DNA of 64,000 nt, taken from contig JAVLRN010000018.1 of assembly GCA_032821775.1 (NCBI GenBank), positions 310,001 to 374,000 of the forward strand, in the 5' to 3' direction. The translations under genes were made by a program, and so were the position numbers. Of this stretch, positions 21,845 to 33,861 are shown piece by piece. Numbering within the stretch: the first letter of the stretch is position 1; every line of letters begins with the position of its first letter. The notes beneath the pieces were generated by a model, which saw nothing but the letters and a program-made list of their open reading frames with translations, was not told the DNA's origin and searched no databases. This stretch comes from Sanguinoderma infundibulare. Taxonomy: Eukaryota > Basidiomycota > Agaricomycetes > Polyporales > Polyporaceae.

Positions 21845-24800
21845 TCACTCCCCGCACCACCGCCGCGCATTCTGGAACAGCCTGAACCACGGCCCCGTGC
21901 CGCCCCACGCGGCCTCGAGCGCGGGCGGGTACCAGCTGTTGCTCTCGAGCGCGACGACGCGCTCGGGGTGCGGCATGAGCGCGAGCACGCGCCCGTCCGG
22001 GGTCTGCACGCCCGTGATGCCGCCCGGGCTCCCGTTCGGGTTGAGCGGGTACGCCTCGGTCGGCGCGCCCGCCCCATCGACGTAGCGCAGCCCGACGAGT
22101 CCCCCCGCCTCCAGCCGCGCCCGCTGGTCCTCCTCCCCCTCCCCCTCCCCGTCCGAGGAGAAGGAGGCGCGGCCTTCGCCGTGGGCGACGGCGACGGGGA
22201 GCTTCGACCCGGCCATGTCACGGAGGAAGACGGACCGGGCGGTGGCGGGCCCGGGGACGACCTCGACGACGCAGACGCGCGCCTCGAAGCGCTCGCTCCT
22301 GTTCGGCCTGAAGTCGGGCCAGTCGCGCGCCCCAGGCACGATCTCGCGGAGGCTCGCGAGGAACTGGCAGCCGTTGCAGACGCCGAGCGCGAAGGTGTCG
22401 GCGCGGGCGAAGAAGGCGGCGAACGCGGCGCGGGCGGTCGCGTTGAGGAGGGCCGAGTGCGCCCAGCCTTTGCCGGCGCCGAGGACGTCGCCGTAGGAGA
22501 AGCCGCCGCAGGCCGCGAGGCCGCGGAAGGGCGCGAGGGAGACGGTGCCGGCGAGGACGTCGGACATGTGCACGTCGACAGCGTCGAAGCCGGCGGCGGT
22601 GAAGGCCCAGGCCATTTCGGCCTGGCCGTTGACGCCTTGCTCGCGAAGGATGGCGACCTTGGGGCGGCGGAAGAGCGAGCGGGAGGGGGCGGGGGTGAAC
22701 GTGAGGTCGTAGAAGAGCCCGGTGTGGTTTGGGGAACTGACGAGGTCGAACTCTTCCTTGGCGCATCGCGGGTTGTCGCGCAGAGATTGCATCCGGTAGG
22801 ACGTCTCGGACCATGCTCCTTGCAGCTCGGCGCGAGTGCTGGAGAAGACCACGCCAGAGGCGGAGGTGAACACGATGGTCTCGTCGAAGGCATTGGAACC
22901 AAGGCGATGGATGGAAGAGCTTGGCAATCCGTGCTTGCTGAAGAACTCGGTGACCCGGGCAATGTCGCTCTCACGCACTTGGAGGACCGCGCCAAGTTCC
23001 TCGTTGAATAAGGCAGAGACGTAGTCGGTCTGGGAAGAAATGGTATCCAAGTTAACTCGGAGTCCGGTCCTGCCCGCGAACGCCATCTCGACGAGGGTGG
23101 TAAACAGACCCCCATCCGAACGGTCGTGGTACGCCAAGACGAGCCCTGGATGCTCGCTGCGTATGGCTTGGCATGCCACGAAGAACGCCTTCACGTCCTG
23201 CGGGTCCACCACATCCGGCGCCTCCGAGCCAACCTGCTTGAACACCTGCGCGATCGCCGAACCGCCAAGGCGCTGTCTGCCCCGTGCGAGATCGAAGAAT
23301 AGCAGCGCCGTAGGTCCCACGTCCGTACGGAGCTGTGGGGTCCACGTCTTCCCGACGTCCTCCACCGCCGCGAACGCCGTCACGATGAGCGAGAGCGGCG
23401 CTGACACCTCGCGAGCCTCCCCACTCTCCGCGTCCCGCCACTTCATCGACATCGACATCGAGTCCTTCCCAACCGGGATCCCGACGCCCAGCGCAGGGCA
23501 CAGCTCGAGGCCCACCGCCCTGACGGCATCGTACAGCGCCGCGCCCTCGCCCGATTTGGACGCGGCGCACATCCAGTTCGCGCTCAGCTTGACACGCCCA
23601 AGCGCACCGACGTGCGCCGCGGCGAGGTTCGTGAGCGCCTCGGCGACGGCCATGCGAGCGGAGGCGGCGGCGGAGAGGATCGCGACGGGCGTGCGCTCGC
23701 CTATCGCCATCGCCTCGCCCGTGCGCACGTCGAAGCCGTAGGAGGAGCGCGTGACGGCGACGTCGGCGACGGGGACCTGCCAGGGCCCGACCATTTGATC
23801 GCGCGTGACGAGGCCGGTAATGGAGCGGTCGCCGATGGTTATCAGGAAGGACTTGGAACCGACGGACGGGAGGCGGAGCACGCGGTCCACTGCCTGAGCG
23901 ATCCTGTCTGAAGCTGCGAGCCCGGGGAGGTACTCGGCGAGGTCAGGCTTGAAGGGGAGGGCGGGAGGCGCGACGTGCTTGTCTGTCCGGTGCATGCGAG
24001 GAGGCTTGCCAAACAATGTAGACATCTTGAGGCGGATCACGTCTTGTTTGAGTAGCCTGTCCGTCACCACCAGCTCGTCCGAGTCGATTGAGGTGCCGAC
24101 GATCGAGAACGGACACCGCTCGCGCTCCGCGAGGCCCCGGAATTGCGCCTCTTGCTCCGGCGAGATGGCGAGCACATACCGTTCCTGACTTTCGTTGCAC
24201 CAGATCTCCATGGGCGACATGCTCGAATCGGCGACGAGCACATCGCGGATCTCGAACGCCGCACCGAGATCCGAGTCGTGGACCAGCTCGGGAAGCGCGT
24301 TCGACAGTCCACCAGCGCCGACGTCGTGGATCGACTGGATGGGGTTGGACTCCCCGAGCGCGACGCACGCGTCGATGACCTGCTGGCAGCGGCGCTGCAT
24401 CTCCGCGTTGTCGCGCTGCACGCTTGCGAAGTCGAGATCCGCAGAACCAGCACCCGACACTTGACTGCTCGCCGCGCCTCCTCCGAGACCGATGAGCAGA
24501 CCCGGGCCGCCGAGGACGACGATCTTCGCCCCGGGGGCGATCTTGGACTTCCTCGCGAACGCAGGCCGCACGTTCCCCAGCCCGCCGGCGATCATGATAG
24601 GCTTGTGATAGCCTCTGACTTCCTGGCCGTCTTGAGGTAGAGGCACGGTTTCCGAGAACGTGCGGAAGTAGCCTGCGAGCGCCGGGCGTCCGAACTCGTT
24701 GTTGAACGCGCTCGCACCGAGCGGACCCTCGATCATGATGTCGAGCGCGGACGCGATGTGTGCGGGGCGTCCAAAGTCCGTCTCCCACGGCTGCTCGTAC

Positions 24801-25936
24801 CCGGGTATGAGCAGGTTGGAGACGGTGAAGCCTGCGAGGCCCGCCTTGGGTTTTGATCCTCGTCCGACGGCACCTTCGTCGCGGATCTCGCCACCAGAGC
24901 CGGTCGCCGCACCGGGGTAGGGCGACACCGCGGTTGGGTGATTGTGGGTCTCGACCTTGACTAGGATGGGCATGTCTTCGTCCTCGCTGTGATAGAGAGA
25001 CTTGACGTCCGGGTTGGCTTTGCTAGTCGCGGCGGGCGATACGGCGAAGCGAGGTGCGCGGTGGCCTTCGAAAACGGCGGCATTGTCGGAATACGCAGAG
25101 ATCGTGCCGGTGCCGTTGAGCCTCTCGGTGTTGCGGATCATCTGGAAGAGGGACGTGTCCTGGGGTTGGTCGTCGATCGTCCAGGACGCGTTGAAGATTT
25201 TGTGCCGGCAGTGCTCCGAGTTCACCTGGGCGAACATGAAGAGCTCGGCGTCGGTGGGGTTGCGGTTGATTGGAGACGCGCCGGCGACGTAGGCGTCGAC
25301 TAGGTAGTCGATCTCGTCGGACGAGAGAGCCAGTCCGAGCTCCTTGTTGGCAGAGACTAGCTTCTCGTGCGCGGCGTCGGCAGCAGAGTCGGAGACGAGG
25401 TCTATGGTACGCAGAGGGCTGGCGGCCTTGTGGACGAAGAGAGCGTCTTGTTCTGGGAGGGACACTTGTACAACTTGTGTCATGCGATCGTGAATGAGGG
25501 GGGAGATGGTCTGCAGCACCTCGGGCGTGATACTGGATCCGTCGGTGGTCGTGAAGACGAACGCAATGCCGCGCTCAATACGTTCGACGTAGTCACCAAG
25601 CTTGCAGATTAGGGCGATGTCGGTCGCTTTGCTAGACCAGGGAGAGACGGAACCGGGGCGAGGAATCACGTACGCGACATTCTGGCGGGTCTCCAGGGCG
25701 TGTCCGGTAGTGGGAAGTTGGACGCTGTCTCCGTAGTCCAGAAGGCGCTCTAGTACGTGTCTGCGCGAAGATTCCGGGTTCGATAGCTCATGCTCTGCAG
25801 CGGTGGATCGGCACGCGACGAGATGGACGTAAACGGCATCGAGAGAGGCGATCTGGGAGGATGTCTTCTGGATGTTCTTCAAGACAACATCCCGCTTGTA
25901 CTGGGACAGCGCTGAGCTCCCTATAAGGATAAGCAT
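21845..25936 (-). CDS. ADE6: Phosphoribosylformylglycinamidine synthase (FGAM synthase)
   Basis: This cytosolic enzyme carries out the fourth step of purine synthesis, turning FGAR, glutamine and ATP into FGAM. The single exon of 1363 residues from MLILIGSSALS is the expected size for the large eukaryotic PurL. The N-terminal PurS-like region is followed by the FGAM-synthetase halves with AYVAGASPINRNPTDAEL, FAQVNSEHCRHKIF, VKVETHNHPTAVSPYPGAAT, GGEIRDEGA and VGIPVGKDSMSMS. The C-terminal glutaminase domain carries REQGVNGQAEMAWAF, GGFSYGDVLGAGKGWA and the nucleophile motif GVCNGCQ, and ends FRLFQNARRWCGE. The ATG at 25936 is preferred over an upstream in-frame ATG at 25999 because a GT-AG intron (about 25938-25998) fits the 5' untranslated region there and families start at the LILxG strand. 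Confidence 0.95.
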   Translation of the reverse strand: MLILIGSSALSQYKRDVVLKNIQKTSSQIASLDAVYVHLVACRSTAAEHELSNPESSRRHVLERLLDYGDSVQLPTTGHALETRQNVAYVIPRPGSVSPWSSKATDIALICKLGDYVERIERGIAFVFTTTDGSSITPEVLQTISPLIHDRMTQVVQVSLPEQDALFVHKAASPLRTIDLVSDSAADAAHEKLVSANKELGLALSSDEIDYLVDAYVAGASPINRNPTDAELFMFAQVNSEHCRHKIFNASWTIDDQPQDTSLFQMIRNTERLNGTGTISAYSDNAAVFEGHRAPRFAVSPAATSKANPDVKSLYHSEDEDMPILVKVETHNHPTAVSPYPGAATGSGGEIRDEGAVGRGSKPKAGLAGFTVSNLLIPGYEQPWETDFGRPAHIASALDIMIEGPLGASAFNNEFGRPALAGYFRTFSETVPLPQDGQEVRGYHKPIMIAGGLGNVRPAFARKSKIAPGAKIVVLGGPGLLIGLGGGAASSQVSGAGSADLDFASVQRDNAEMQRRCQQVIDACVALGESNPIQSIHDVGAGGLSNALPELVHDSDLGAAFEIRDVLVADSSMSPMEIWCNESQERYVLAISPEQEAQFRGLAERERCPFSIVGTSIDSDELVVTDRLLKQDVIRLKMSTLFGKPPRMHRTDKHVAPPALPFKPDLAEYLPGLAASDRIAQAVDRVLRLPSVGSKSFLITIGDRSITGLVTRDQMVGPWQVPVADVAVTRSSYGFDVRTGEAMAIGERTPVAILSAAASARMAVAEALTNLAAAHVGALGRVKLSANWMCAASKSGEGAALYDAVRAVGLELCPALGVGIPVGKDSMSMSMKWRDAESGEAREVSAPLSLIVTAFAAVEDVGKTWTPQLRTDVGPTALLFFDLARGRQRLGGSAIAQVFKQVGSEAPDVVDPQDVKAFFVACQAIRSEHPGLVLAYHDRSDGGLFTTLVEMAFAGRTGLRVNLDTISSQTDYVSALFNEELGAVLQVRESDIARVTEFFSKHGLPSSSIHRLGSNAFDETIVFTSASGVVFSSTRAELQGAWSETSYRMQSLRDNPRCAKEEFDLVSSPNHTGLFYDLTFTPAPSRSLFRRPKVAILREQGVNGQAEMAWAFTAAGFDAVDVHMSDVLAGTVSLAPFRGLAACGGFSYGDVLGAGKGWAHSALLNATARAAFAAFFARADTFALGVCNGCQFLASLREIVPGARDWPDFRPNRSERFEARVCVVEVVPGPATARSVFLRDMAGSKLPVAVAHGEGRASFSSDGEGEGEEDQRARLEAGGLVGLRYVDGAGAPTEAYPLNPNGSPGGITGVQTPDGRVLALMPHPERVVALESNSWYPPALEAAWGGTGPWFRLFQNARRWCGE

Positions 25937-27509
25937 AGTCCCTGGTTGTGAAATAAGAGAGAACCCACACTCTGGTATGGTTAACAGTGAAGTGCTCACC
26001 TAAATCCTTGGCCAATGACTCAACCAACCTGGTGGATCGTCCGAACAAAGCCTGGACGGCGTCCGGAGAGATCCTGTAGGTCTGTAAACATCAATGCATT
26101 CATGCTACGCTATGCCAACGTACCGGGGGTGTGGTGGAAATAGACATCGAGTGAGAGGGGAGGAGGAGGGGGAATTTTGCCGTTGTCGTAATCTTATCTT
26201 ATCTGACAGTCAACTAGCATCGAGTCCCTGCTGCCCAACTGCCGCCCAACTGCCGCCCGCTGCGCAAGGACGGTTCTCTCTCTCCAACACGGTGCACTCC
26301 TGGCGAGATCTGCAGGGTAAAAGGTGTGTATAAACGTTGTGTATGTTTTAGTGGTTGAAATGGAGGAGTAAAGCGAGGGGCATCCGATTCTCTGAATCAT
26401 CCGCGCATGCATCTATAACTGAATACGGAATTCCAGCGTCCCCGACTCATTGTCACCCCCAAATGGTCCAGTTGTCTACGATGCAGTCAATGTGTTGATC
26501 CAGTGCCGTGTTCCGGATTGATTATGGCGCATTCTGTACGGCGTGCCTATGATAGGCACGGCGCAACTGATTTTCTGTTGGTATACTAGCAGTTCCAGCT
26601 TGCTACGAGGCCTCCTGGACAACTCGAACGCGAGGGCCACAGCGTTGCGGTGAGTGCTTCAGAACCTGTGAAGCAGCCGTTCAAAAGTTTACTCGTTGCT
26701 GTACCGAGTATTTTTATAGCACAGTCATCGGACAGTATGTTTCCACAGGGACCCCGGCCCGTCCTACCAATCCGAGTCGTTCAGCTGCACGGTCTGTGTC
26801 CTACATTCACTCTCCGAACGATCGTCACATCTCTTCTACTGATTGACAGGCTATGAGGCCTTGGGGTCTGAGGCCTGAGGATGGGAAGATGTACTGCACG
26901 CCCGAGAGCTTCCGGACCGAGCTTGTTTTCCTCAACGAAATGACTCGGAACCCGCCCCGATGGCCTGCCCACATCGCATTCCCTAACCTCAACCGGCGCG
27001 CGTTTATTGGTCCGCGACAGGCTCTTTGTTTCCACTGGGAGGTCAAAACATTGCGATGTACGTTTGAAATTTTCGCCCCAATGCAATTCGACCCTCCACT
27101 CCGACGCAAGACCTGACTCGCTAAATCGTCTCACCCCAAGCAACATGCACACGCGGACGCAAAGCTAGATCCGTCTGAACATGTAAAGGCAGGCAGTCAG
27201 TCAGTCAGTCAGGGAGAGTTGGACGAAGATCTCGAAGCAGAAAATGAGATCTAGCGATCAGGGTGGTTATGTACATGGACCGCCGCCCGCAAGCCGTACC
27301 CGATTGAAACTCGTATAATCCATGGCAGGTTGACGCACCACAATCAGAGCGGATTAGCGAGTCGTAAGCCTCCACAACTACCATGCGTTTGTTTCCGACC
27401 CCGCTGCTTTAATCTCGCACCCTATCATCCAGTGGCGGGGTAGAAGATTGATTGGTCGCAACACTTACAAAAGCGCAGGTATGTTTCCATGCTATATCTG
27501 TACCAGCGA
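25937..27509. other. 5' side of ADE6 and intergenic DNA
   Basis: At least one untranslated exon of ADE6 probably lies at 25999-26086. Beyond it an 87-codon open stretch (26853-27116) has plausible composition but no family I recognise. GTCA tandem repeats occur at 27193-27211. Bases 27353-27393 are an inverted match to 6538-6579. Confidence 0.5.
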
Positions 27510-28030
27510 TAGACTACTAAGTACTAGGTTGGTCGCAACCCCTCGCACGTGAACATCAAAGGATCGCGAGACCTCCCGCGTGACCAACCTCAGATGAGAC
27601 CAAGTCGCAGTGTCCCGAGAGACATCACCTTGCAGGGTATGGACCGGAGTTTTAGACAGTTTCGCTCCCTCATATGTGGAAAGCGTGATCTCAGGGATCA
27701 ACAACCGTAGTCAATTAGTGCCCCGCTGTCACCGAATTCGACGTCTGGTTGTGTGAATAGCGTAGCCACTTAGTCATTCGTCAACCGCAGACACGGAAAT
27801 CGGAATGCCACAGGCTCGGTTGCACAGATCCAGGTCGTTCGTTGTTTACTCCTGGGGAGAAGGAGCAGGGATATAAGGAGGCAATATCCAGGAGGTTCAG
27901 ATGCAGAGACACAGCAGCGCACTCTTCTCCCCACGTACCACACAGTCACCTGCGAAATCGACAATGAGCTCCGACGTAGCCGGCCGTGCGTATCATCCGA
28001 ACGACATACGTGACGATTCCACTAACTTCA

Positions 28031-28714
28031 ATGCCCATCACAGCCGACTCCATCTCGAAGATCGGCGTCGCAATCTTCCCCGGCTTCGAGCTCCTCGACA
28101 TCTTCGGGCCCCTCGAGGCCCTCTTCGCCCTCTGCACCGACCACAAGATCGACCTCTACGTCGTCGCCACCACGCTTGACCCGGTATACTCCGGGACGAA
28201 CAACCCGGCATGGAACAAGAAGGGCTCCAACTTCGGCGTCCACCTCGTTCCGACGCACACGTACGAGACCGTGCCCGACCTTGACGTGCTGCTCATCCCG
28301 GGCGGGTTCGGCGTCATCGAGCGCGAGATCCAGCCAACGATCGACTTCGTCAAGCGGGCGTACCCGACGCTCAAGTACCTGATCACGGTCTGCAACGGGG
28401 CGGCGATCGCGGCGCTGGCGGGGGTGCTGGACGGGAAGCGGGCGACGACGAACAAGGCGCTCTGGCAGAAGGCGACGGCGGCGGGCCCGAAGGTGAACTG
28501 GATCCATCGGGCGCGGTACGTCGCAGACGGGAAGGTGTGGACGTCTGCGGGGGTGAGCGCAGGGATCGACGTGACGCTGGGCTGGATCGCTGAGGTGTAC
28601 GGGGAGGAGAAGGCGCGGTGGACGGCGAACGTGATCGAGTACGAGTGGAAGAACGACCCGAACTGGGACCCGTTCTCGTACGTGTTCGCGGCGGGAGACT
28701 TCCTTGTGGACTGA
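28031..28714 (+). CDS. DJ-1/PfpI family protein, copy 2
   Basis: The 227-residue protein keeps the whole domain: KIGVAIFPGFELLDIFGP, the LLIPGGFGVIE loop, nucleophile Cys in ITVCNGAAIAA, WTSAGVSAGIDVTLGW and the terminal EYEWKNDPNWDPF. The ancestral start (ATGAGC at 27964, as in the paralogue at 36292) is separated from the domain by a one-base shift near 28035, so translation probably starts at the ATG at 28031, just before ADSISKIG. It is convergent with the neighbouring GH27 gene. Isonitrile hydratase and glyoxalase-like activities occur in this superfamily; the substrate here is unknown. Confidence 0.75.
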   Translation: MPITADSISKIGVAIFPGFELLDIFGPLEALFALCTDHKIDLYVVATTLDPVYSGTNNPAWNKKGSNFGVHLVPTHTYETVPDLDVLLIPGGFGVIEREIQPTIDFVKRAYPTLKYLITVCNGAAIAALAGVLDGKRATTNKALWQKATAAGPKVNWIHRARYVADGKVWTSAGVSAGIDVTLGWIAEVYGEEKARWTANVIEYEWKNDPNWDPFSYVFAAGDFLVD

Positions 28715-29223
28715 AGGCATGGGGGGGGGGGGGGGTCTTATGTACTGTAAATTGACGTCAGACTCGGTGTAACCACTCAAGAATTCGCGAACTTAACTCG
28801 AGAAAATTATGGACGCGTAGCCATTGAGATGACGCCTTTAGAACGCTTTAGACAACTGATATGCATCGAGTTGTGCTTTCTCTGCGCGAGTCGTACTTCG
28901 CCGGCATGCCTGCCGCAGGTGGGTGAGGGTCACAGTTGATGATGAGAACGAGTTCAGGGCGGCTGGCATTCGGGACTCGAGTTGACGGTGTTGCTTGCAA
29001 GGTGTTGTACGAGTATCGTTATAAGTGTTCTGTTATATCCACAGTGTCAGAGGCGCGTTGACAGATACATGTGTTGTCGTATACTGCATACGCCATCGTG
29101 TTTATGTTCGCGTCGGGTGTGACAACTAGGTTACAGGGTTCGGAGAACGAGCCTCCTGACCAAGCACAAGATCTTACACGCCTTTGCTGCACAAGAAACC
29201 AACCCGTTTGCCCCCCGAAATCT

Positions 29224-31217
29224 CTAACAGTTGTGGCAACCGGAGGGAGTGATGAGGAACGCGACGGTGTCGTGCGCATCGACCATGGTCGAGTAGCTCG
29301 TGTCGAACGTCCCTAGATCCTTGCCCGTCCACATGTCGTGCACCACGAACCTCGAACCAGACCCAAGGCCGGGAACCTTCCCAAAACCGAACGTCTTCGT
29401 CGTCGCCGCTGAGTCCGTGTTGATGATGAAGACGTGCGTCCCCTTGGACGACTTCCCCGCGTAGTACTCGGGCGGCGAGGTCGTCGGGGCCCCGTTGTAC
29501 GGAGTGAAGGGCTTGGCCGGGGTGCCGACGATGGGGTCCTGGTGGAACGCGAGCAGTTCGGCATTCTTAACGATAGCCAGCTGATCCGCGGTCAATTTGG
29601 AGAGCTTCGGGATGGACATAAGCGTCAGGCAGAACAATGGGATGTGGTTATGCGATGGATGGAGCGGGGCTTACGTCGGTGCTAAGCAGGAGCTCGCTCT
29701 TGAGGAACGCCAACGCAGCGAAGTGCGTTCGCTGCTCTTGGATGGTCAAGTCTCCCTGGCCGATCTTTAACGCGTTCCTATGCGCGCAGGTTAACCCATT
29801 GTGCTGACAGGACCTTGAGGCTCTCACATCATAATATGGGAGTAGAAGTCGATCAAGTTGAGGTACTGGATGCTCGAGGCGATGGTGCTTGTGATAGCAC
29901 TCCAGGGTGTGTCCCCGTTGCTGACTAGCAGCCACGAGTGTGCCTATGTCCCCATCGGTATCTCAGCCGCAGATTAGGTTAGCAGAGACGTGGGAGGAAC
30001 GCACGACGCGAGCGCCCCATTCCCATACGTTTGCCGTTCCACCGGTATTGACACTGAAGAGGAACGGTCGACCAGTTCCGTTCAACGCGGCGCTGTCATA
30101 AATCCACACCGTCAGCATGCATGCGAGCGAACCAAAGCGGTGGGACGTACGCCATTTGACGGTAGCGAATGGCTGTGTTTGAGTTGCTATTATGGAACCT
30201 AAGTCTCTAGGCGATGACGGTGTGTGAATACGAAGGGAGGTACGTACTACCAGTCTCCACCGGGTGGGTTCTGTGAAAAGGTCAGGATCCGCATTGATTG
30301 AGCATGATTAGAAAAGATGTGCGCACTGGAGAGTCGGTCCAGTTTGCGGGAGCAGCGCCAAGATCTGTTCTGGACGTCAACGCGGTGGTCCCTACATGCC
30401 GTAGGTGACATCAAATTGACGCACTGTACCTGAGGTCTGTGCGGCCAGAATTAGAATCAAAGTGGGATTTCTCGCGCGCAATGGACAAACTTACAGTCGA
30501 CGCCCCATTCGGCAAACGTGGCAGCGTCCAGCTCTTCGTTTCCGAGAGAACCGGTGGCACAGCCATCACAACTGGTTCCGGCATCGGCGAGTATTCCGAA
30601 TTTGAGGCCGACGCCGTGCACTTGGTCAGCGAGGCAGGCGATTCCGTTCGGGAACTTGCTCGGGTTGGGCACGAGCTGATCCGTGAATGCGCTTCTAGCC
30701 TTGAGCGCCCAGGTTCCCTATAAGTATGATGCGGTTTAGCGTTAATATACAAGGTCTTAGAGGGCGGGAGCGCATACGTCGTTAATGATGATGTACTGGT
30801 AGCCTGCATCGGCAAGCCCAAGAGAGATGGTGTGGTTCGCGGCGTCAAGGATGTTGGCTTCGTTGGTGTCTACCGTAGAAAAGACCGTTAGGTAAAGTAC
30901 ATGGAGATGATGTGGGCAAGCATACACACTTGAGTAAAATGGATAAAAGGAGTCCCAGCTAATCAGTCGTTAGCTAGCTTGCTGCGTTTCCTAAGTCAAA
31001 CGAAGGGAGTGCCTCACCCAAGGAGAGGAAGCTTTCCCACATCATGGGATGGGCCAATGGTAGGAGCTGAAACTTCAATACCCGCGAGACGAGTGCCCGG
31101 GAAGGCTAAATCGGCCATGGTAGGAGTCGCAGTGCTCGGCAGCGTCGGATGGGGTGTTACAGACGCAAGAAGCCCTCCTAGGACAGAGGCGCCAAGAGGT
31201 TGTTGAAACATATACAT
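29224..31217 (-). CDS. GH27 alpha-galactosidase-like protein, copy 2
   Basis: The layout matches copy 1: twelve exons with conserved donors and acceptors, and no stop in the exons I checked. The start is MYMFQQPLG (31217) and the end CHNC (29224). Differences from copy 1 include W to F in the first core motif (DSFYPFYS), IIINDD-region Asn in place of the first substrate-binding Asp, AHSWLLVSNGD in the acid/base segment, and DMLK changed to NALK after exon 10. The nucleophile region (exon 5 at 30425-30436, exon 6 starting at 30364) again reads RYNLG. These changes at functional sites favour loss of catalysis. It is the most altered of the three at conserved positions but still open, so it is probably young or under some constraint. 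Confidence 0.75.
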
Positions 31218-32450
31218 GACGAAAGCTTTCTCAAAGCCGATCTTGCACAAGCTGAGGAAAGAAACGGGGGACTGAGGTCCACCGAGCAAGTAGAGGTGAC
31301 TTTTAAGTCATCCAGGCCGCCTGCGCTGATCTACAATTCACGCAGGTATTCCTTGCAAGATGACACGGAAAATGGCACATACATGCATCTGTCGGCCTTT
31401 CCGAGACACAACTGAATGGCAGTTAGCTAGTGGCACAATACCATGAGCATACACATTAACCTACGTCGTAATCGTCGCTTCCCTTCGATGGCCCCCAGGC
31501 ATGATTTGGGTACCCATCGGGCCTGAATTACAGCACATAGCCTTGAGACGCGTTGTGCATTGCCATAGAAAGCATCGATCATAGACGGAGGATTCGGCAT
31601 CGGACGGCAGCGGGTTTAGGTTTACCGGTATGATGAGCATCGTTTACAACCTCATACTTCTGCCGGTGGTTAGCCCTAACGTTTTACAGAATGATTCGTT
31701 TGCCACTCACACCATGGAACCATAGAAGGGAAAGCCGTATTGCGTTCTCGGAACAAGATACGGCAACAGTGCCACAGATTAGACAGGCCGTCACCTTGGA
31801 CGGTGGATCCTCTGGAGGAGCCCTCCGGCAGTTTTCTTCGCAGCATGTTAGCTGTAGATGCTCCGGCATTAGCCCCTCGGGCTCACCAAACCGGTCAAGA
31901 TGGTTGGCAGCGTTTACGCACGCAGCGAGTGCATATATGTCTACATTGCGGGATATATCAGTCCAGGCGATGGAAGTCGTGTACCGCTAGACCCAGAACA
32001 TGGGAAGCGTTCGCCGCCGTGACGATCAACACCGCCCTCTAGTTTGAAGCCGAAGGCGAAGAGGATATTCGCCCCTCGCCGCCTTTCTTCAGCCTTGGGT
32101 CGCGATGACGGGAGTGATCTTGTGTCGAGAAGTTGGACGTGGCTCGCGGTTGAGATCGCCAGACTGGAGGACGGGTCTGAGTGAAAGGTGTCTGCGAGCA
32201 AGTACTATTGCTGACTCGCGTAAAACGAAGAGTAGTCACATTACGAACCTGTCAGTTCTTTCTCAGGTCCTTCGGGAAGTGGCAGAGGCATCTACGTGAA
32301 CAGACAGAATACACATGCAACAACTGATGTAGGGTGAGTAAGTATGAACAATAGTGTGCGGCAAAACCATACCGGTCTCTTGTTGGTCGTATTCCGTGCG
32401 CTGGGAGGTTACAAAAATTGAATCGACCCCTCCAAGGGTATATGCGGTTA

Positions 32451-32679
32451 TCTGGGCTACACACATGGATTAATGGTCTCGCGGCAGTATTTAGCGGACA
32501 CCTTTTGGTCTGACTCAGGAAGGAAGAAAGGGAGGGAGGAACGAGGGATTGAGGTAGAAGAAAAACAAGAAGGAGGTAGTATTCGGTGTCGCACCCAAGG
32601 GCGCTAACCAGGGGCGCGAAGTCGCGTTCAACAACCGCCGGACTCTGCCGCCCTGCAAGAATTAGGGCGCTACGGCTCT
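32451..32679. other. Junction between units A and B
   Basis: A purine-rich stretch (32515-32575) is followed by unique sequence. No gene was recognised. Confidence 0.4.
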
Positions 32680-33746
32680 CCCGGCCGGCCGGCCGTCGCT
32701 AAGTCTCGCTAAACGGTACCGGTGCAGCCAGTTGCTGCTCAATTGGCTTCCTCAAGTACATTTGTCACGGGCCCTCGAGAGGTCATCTGCCTATATTAGC
32801 GCAGCGAGAAGTATGCACAAGGATGCTCAGGCATTCGCAATTGAACTGAGGAATGTATACTCAATAGTACTCAATGCAGCTCTGTTTAATCCCATGAGCA
32901 ACTTTGGCGGATGGTGCGCTTCGGGTGCACGATCGTGTCCGACTCCCTCCATTCGCTCGGGTGATAGCTTCGTCTTTCGTACTTACCGCCAGAAACCGAT
33001 CAATGGGCACATACGCGGATGCCAAGCTACTCCAGACCAAGGGTAGTGTTCACGGGTGAGGGGTTTCGCCGAACCTAGAGGCCAAACGTTACTGCTAAGT
33101 ATGTCTCCATCGGTGACCGTGGCGAACCAAAAGATGACAGTGTATAAAAGTTCTCTATTCTAGATGAGGCGCACAGAGCTACGCAGCGAAGCTGGAGTGA
33201 TTCACAGGTGCTTCCTGCGCATGGCTGTACGGCGTATGCGTATGCGATGCATGTTTGCGGCTGGTTAGCGCAGAGCCTTCAAATTGGCGTGCTGCGGACA
33301 CCGGCGTTTGCTGACCGCTTGGGCAGGAATCGCGTGGCGATCCTCACCAACAAGCTTCCCCGCTGCTCGGATCCCTACTAGTAGGAAGCCAGCTAGCGAG
33401 GACGATGCGCCTCGAATTACTGGGGCGAGCTAGTACTCCGCCACCGCTCCCTCATCCGGTCACGAAATCGCTGCTTCTCATTCGAGGTTTGACCTGCTAC
33501 TTACTGACCGTAATTCACGTCCAAAGGATATATTCTGTGATACACTTGATGCATAGGTTCACGCTAAAGACTAGAGAGACCGTAAAACGGTTTCCCGCTT
33601 ATACCTGCGACACCCGACGCAATCGGCCGCTCGTCGGATATGAGACAGTGAAAGGCTATGTTAGCCTGAACTGCGGATCCGCACATTGTCAACACGAGGT
33701 CCACACCATGATGCTCGAATACTCGAAGGCCTGGAAGCCATTCGCA

Positions 33747-33754
33747 TATAAAAG
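33747..33754 (+). promoter_or_regulatory. TATA box of proline-rich gene, copy 1
   Basis: TATAAAAG lies 108 bases before the ATG at 33862 and is conserved in the same place in copies 2 (48327-48334) and 3 (63302-63309). Confidence 0.65.
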
Positions 33755-33861
33755 GCCGACCTACTCGTTTCTCCAAACCTCAGGTCGTCGCACTCCACTT
33801 GCATTCGACTACTACCCTCTGTTCTCAACTACTCATCCTTCAGTCTCGAACACCAGCCACG

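Larger units (their letters stand above)
27510..32450. repeat. Unit A, copy 2 (inverted)
   Basis: This is the reverse-oriented duplicate of 451-4965, carrying a DJ-1 gene on + and a GH27 gene on -. It extends further on the alpha-galactosidase upstream side than copy 1, matching 59378-59700 of copy 3 through about 32410. Confidence 0.85.

Noticed and set aside
26853..27116. Possible 87-residue gene upstream of ADE6
   Set aside because: No family, splice signals or paralogue support it. It is mentioned only as an open stretch.
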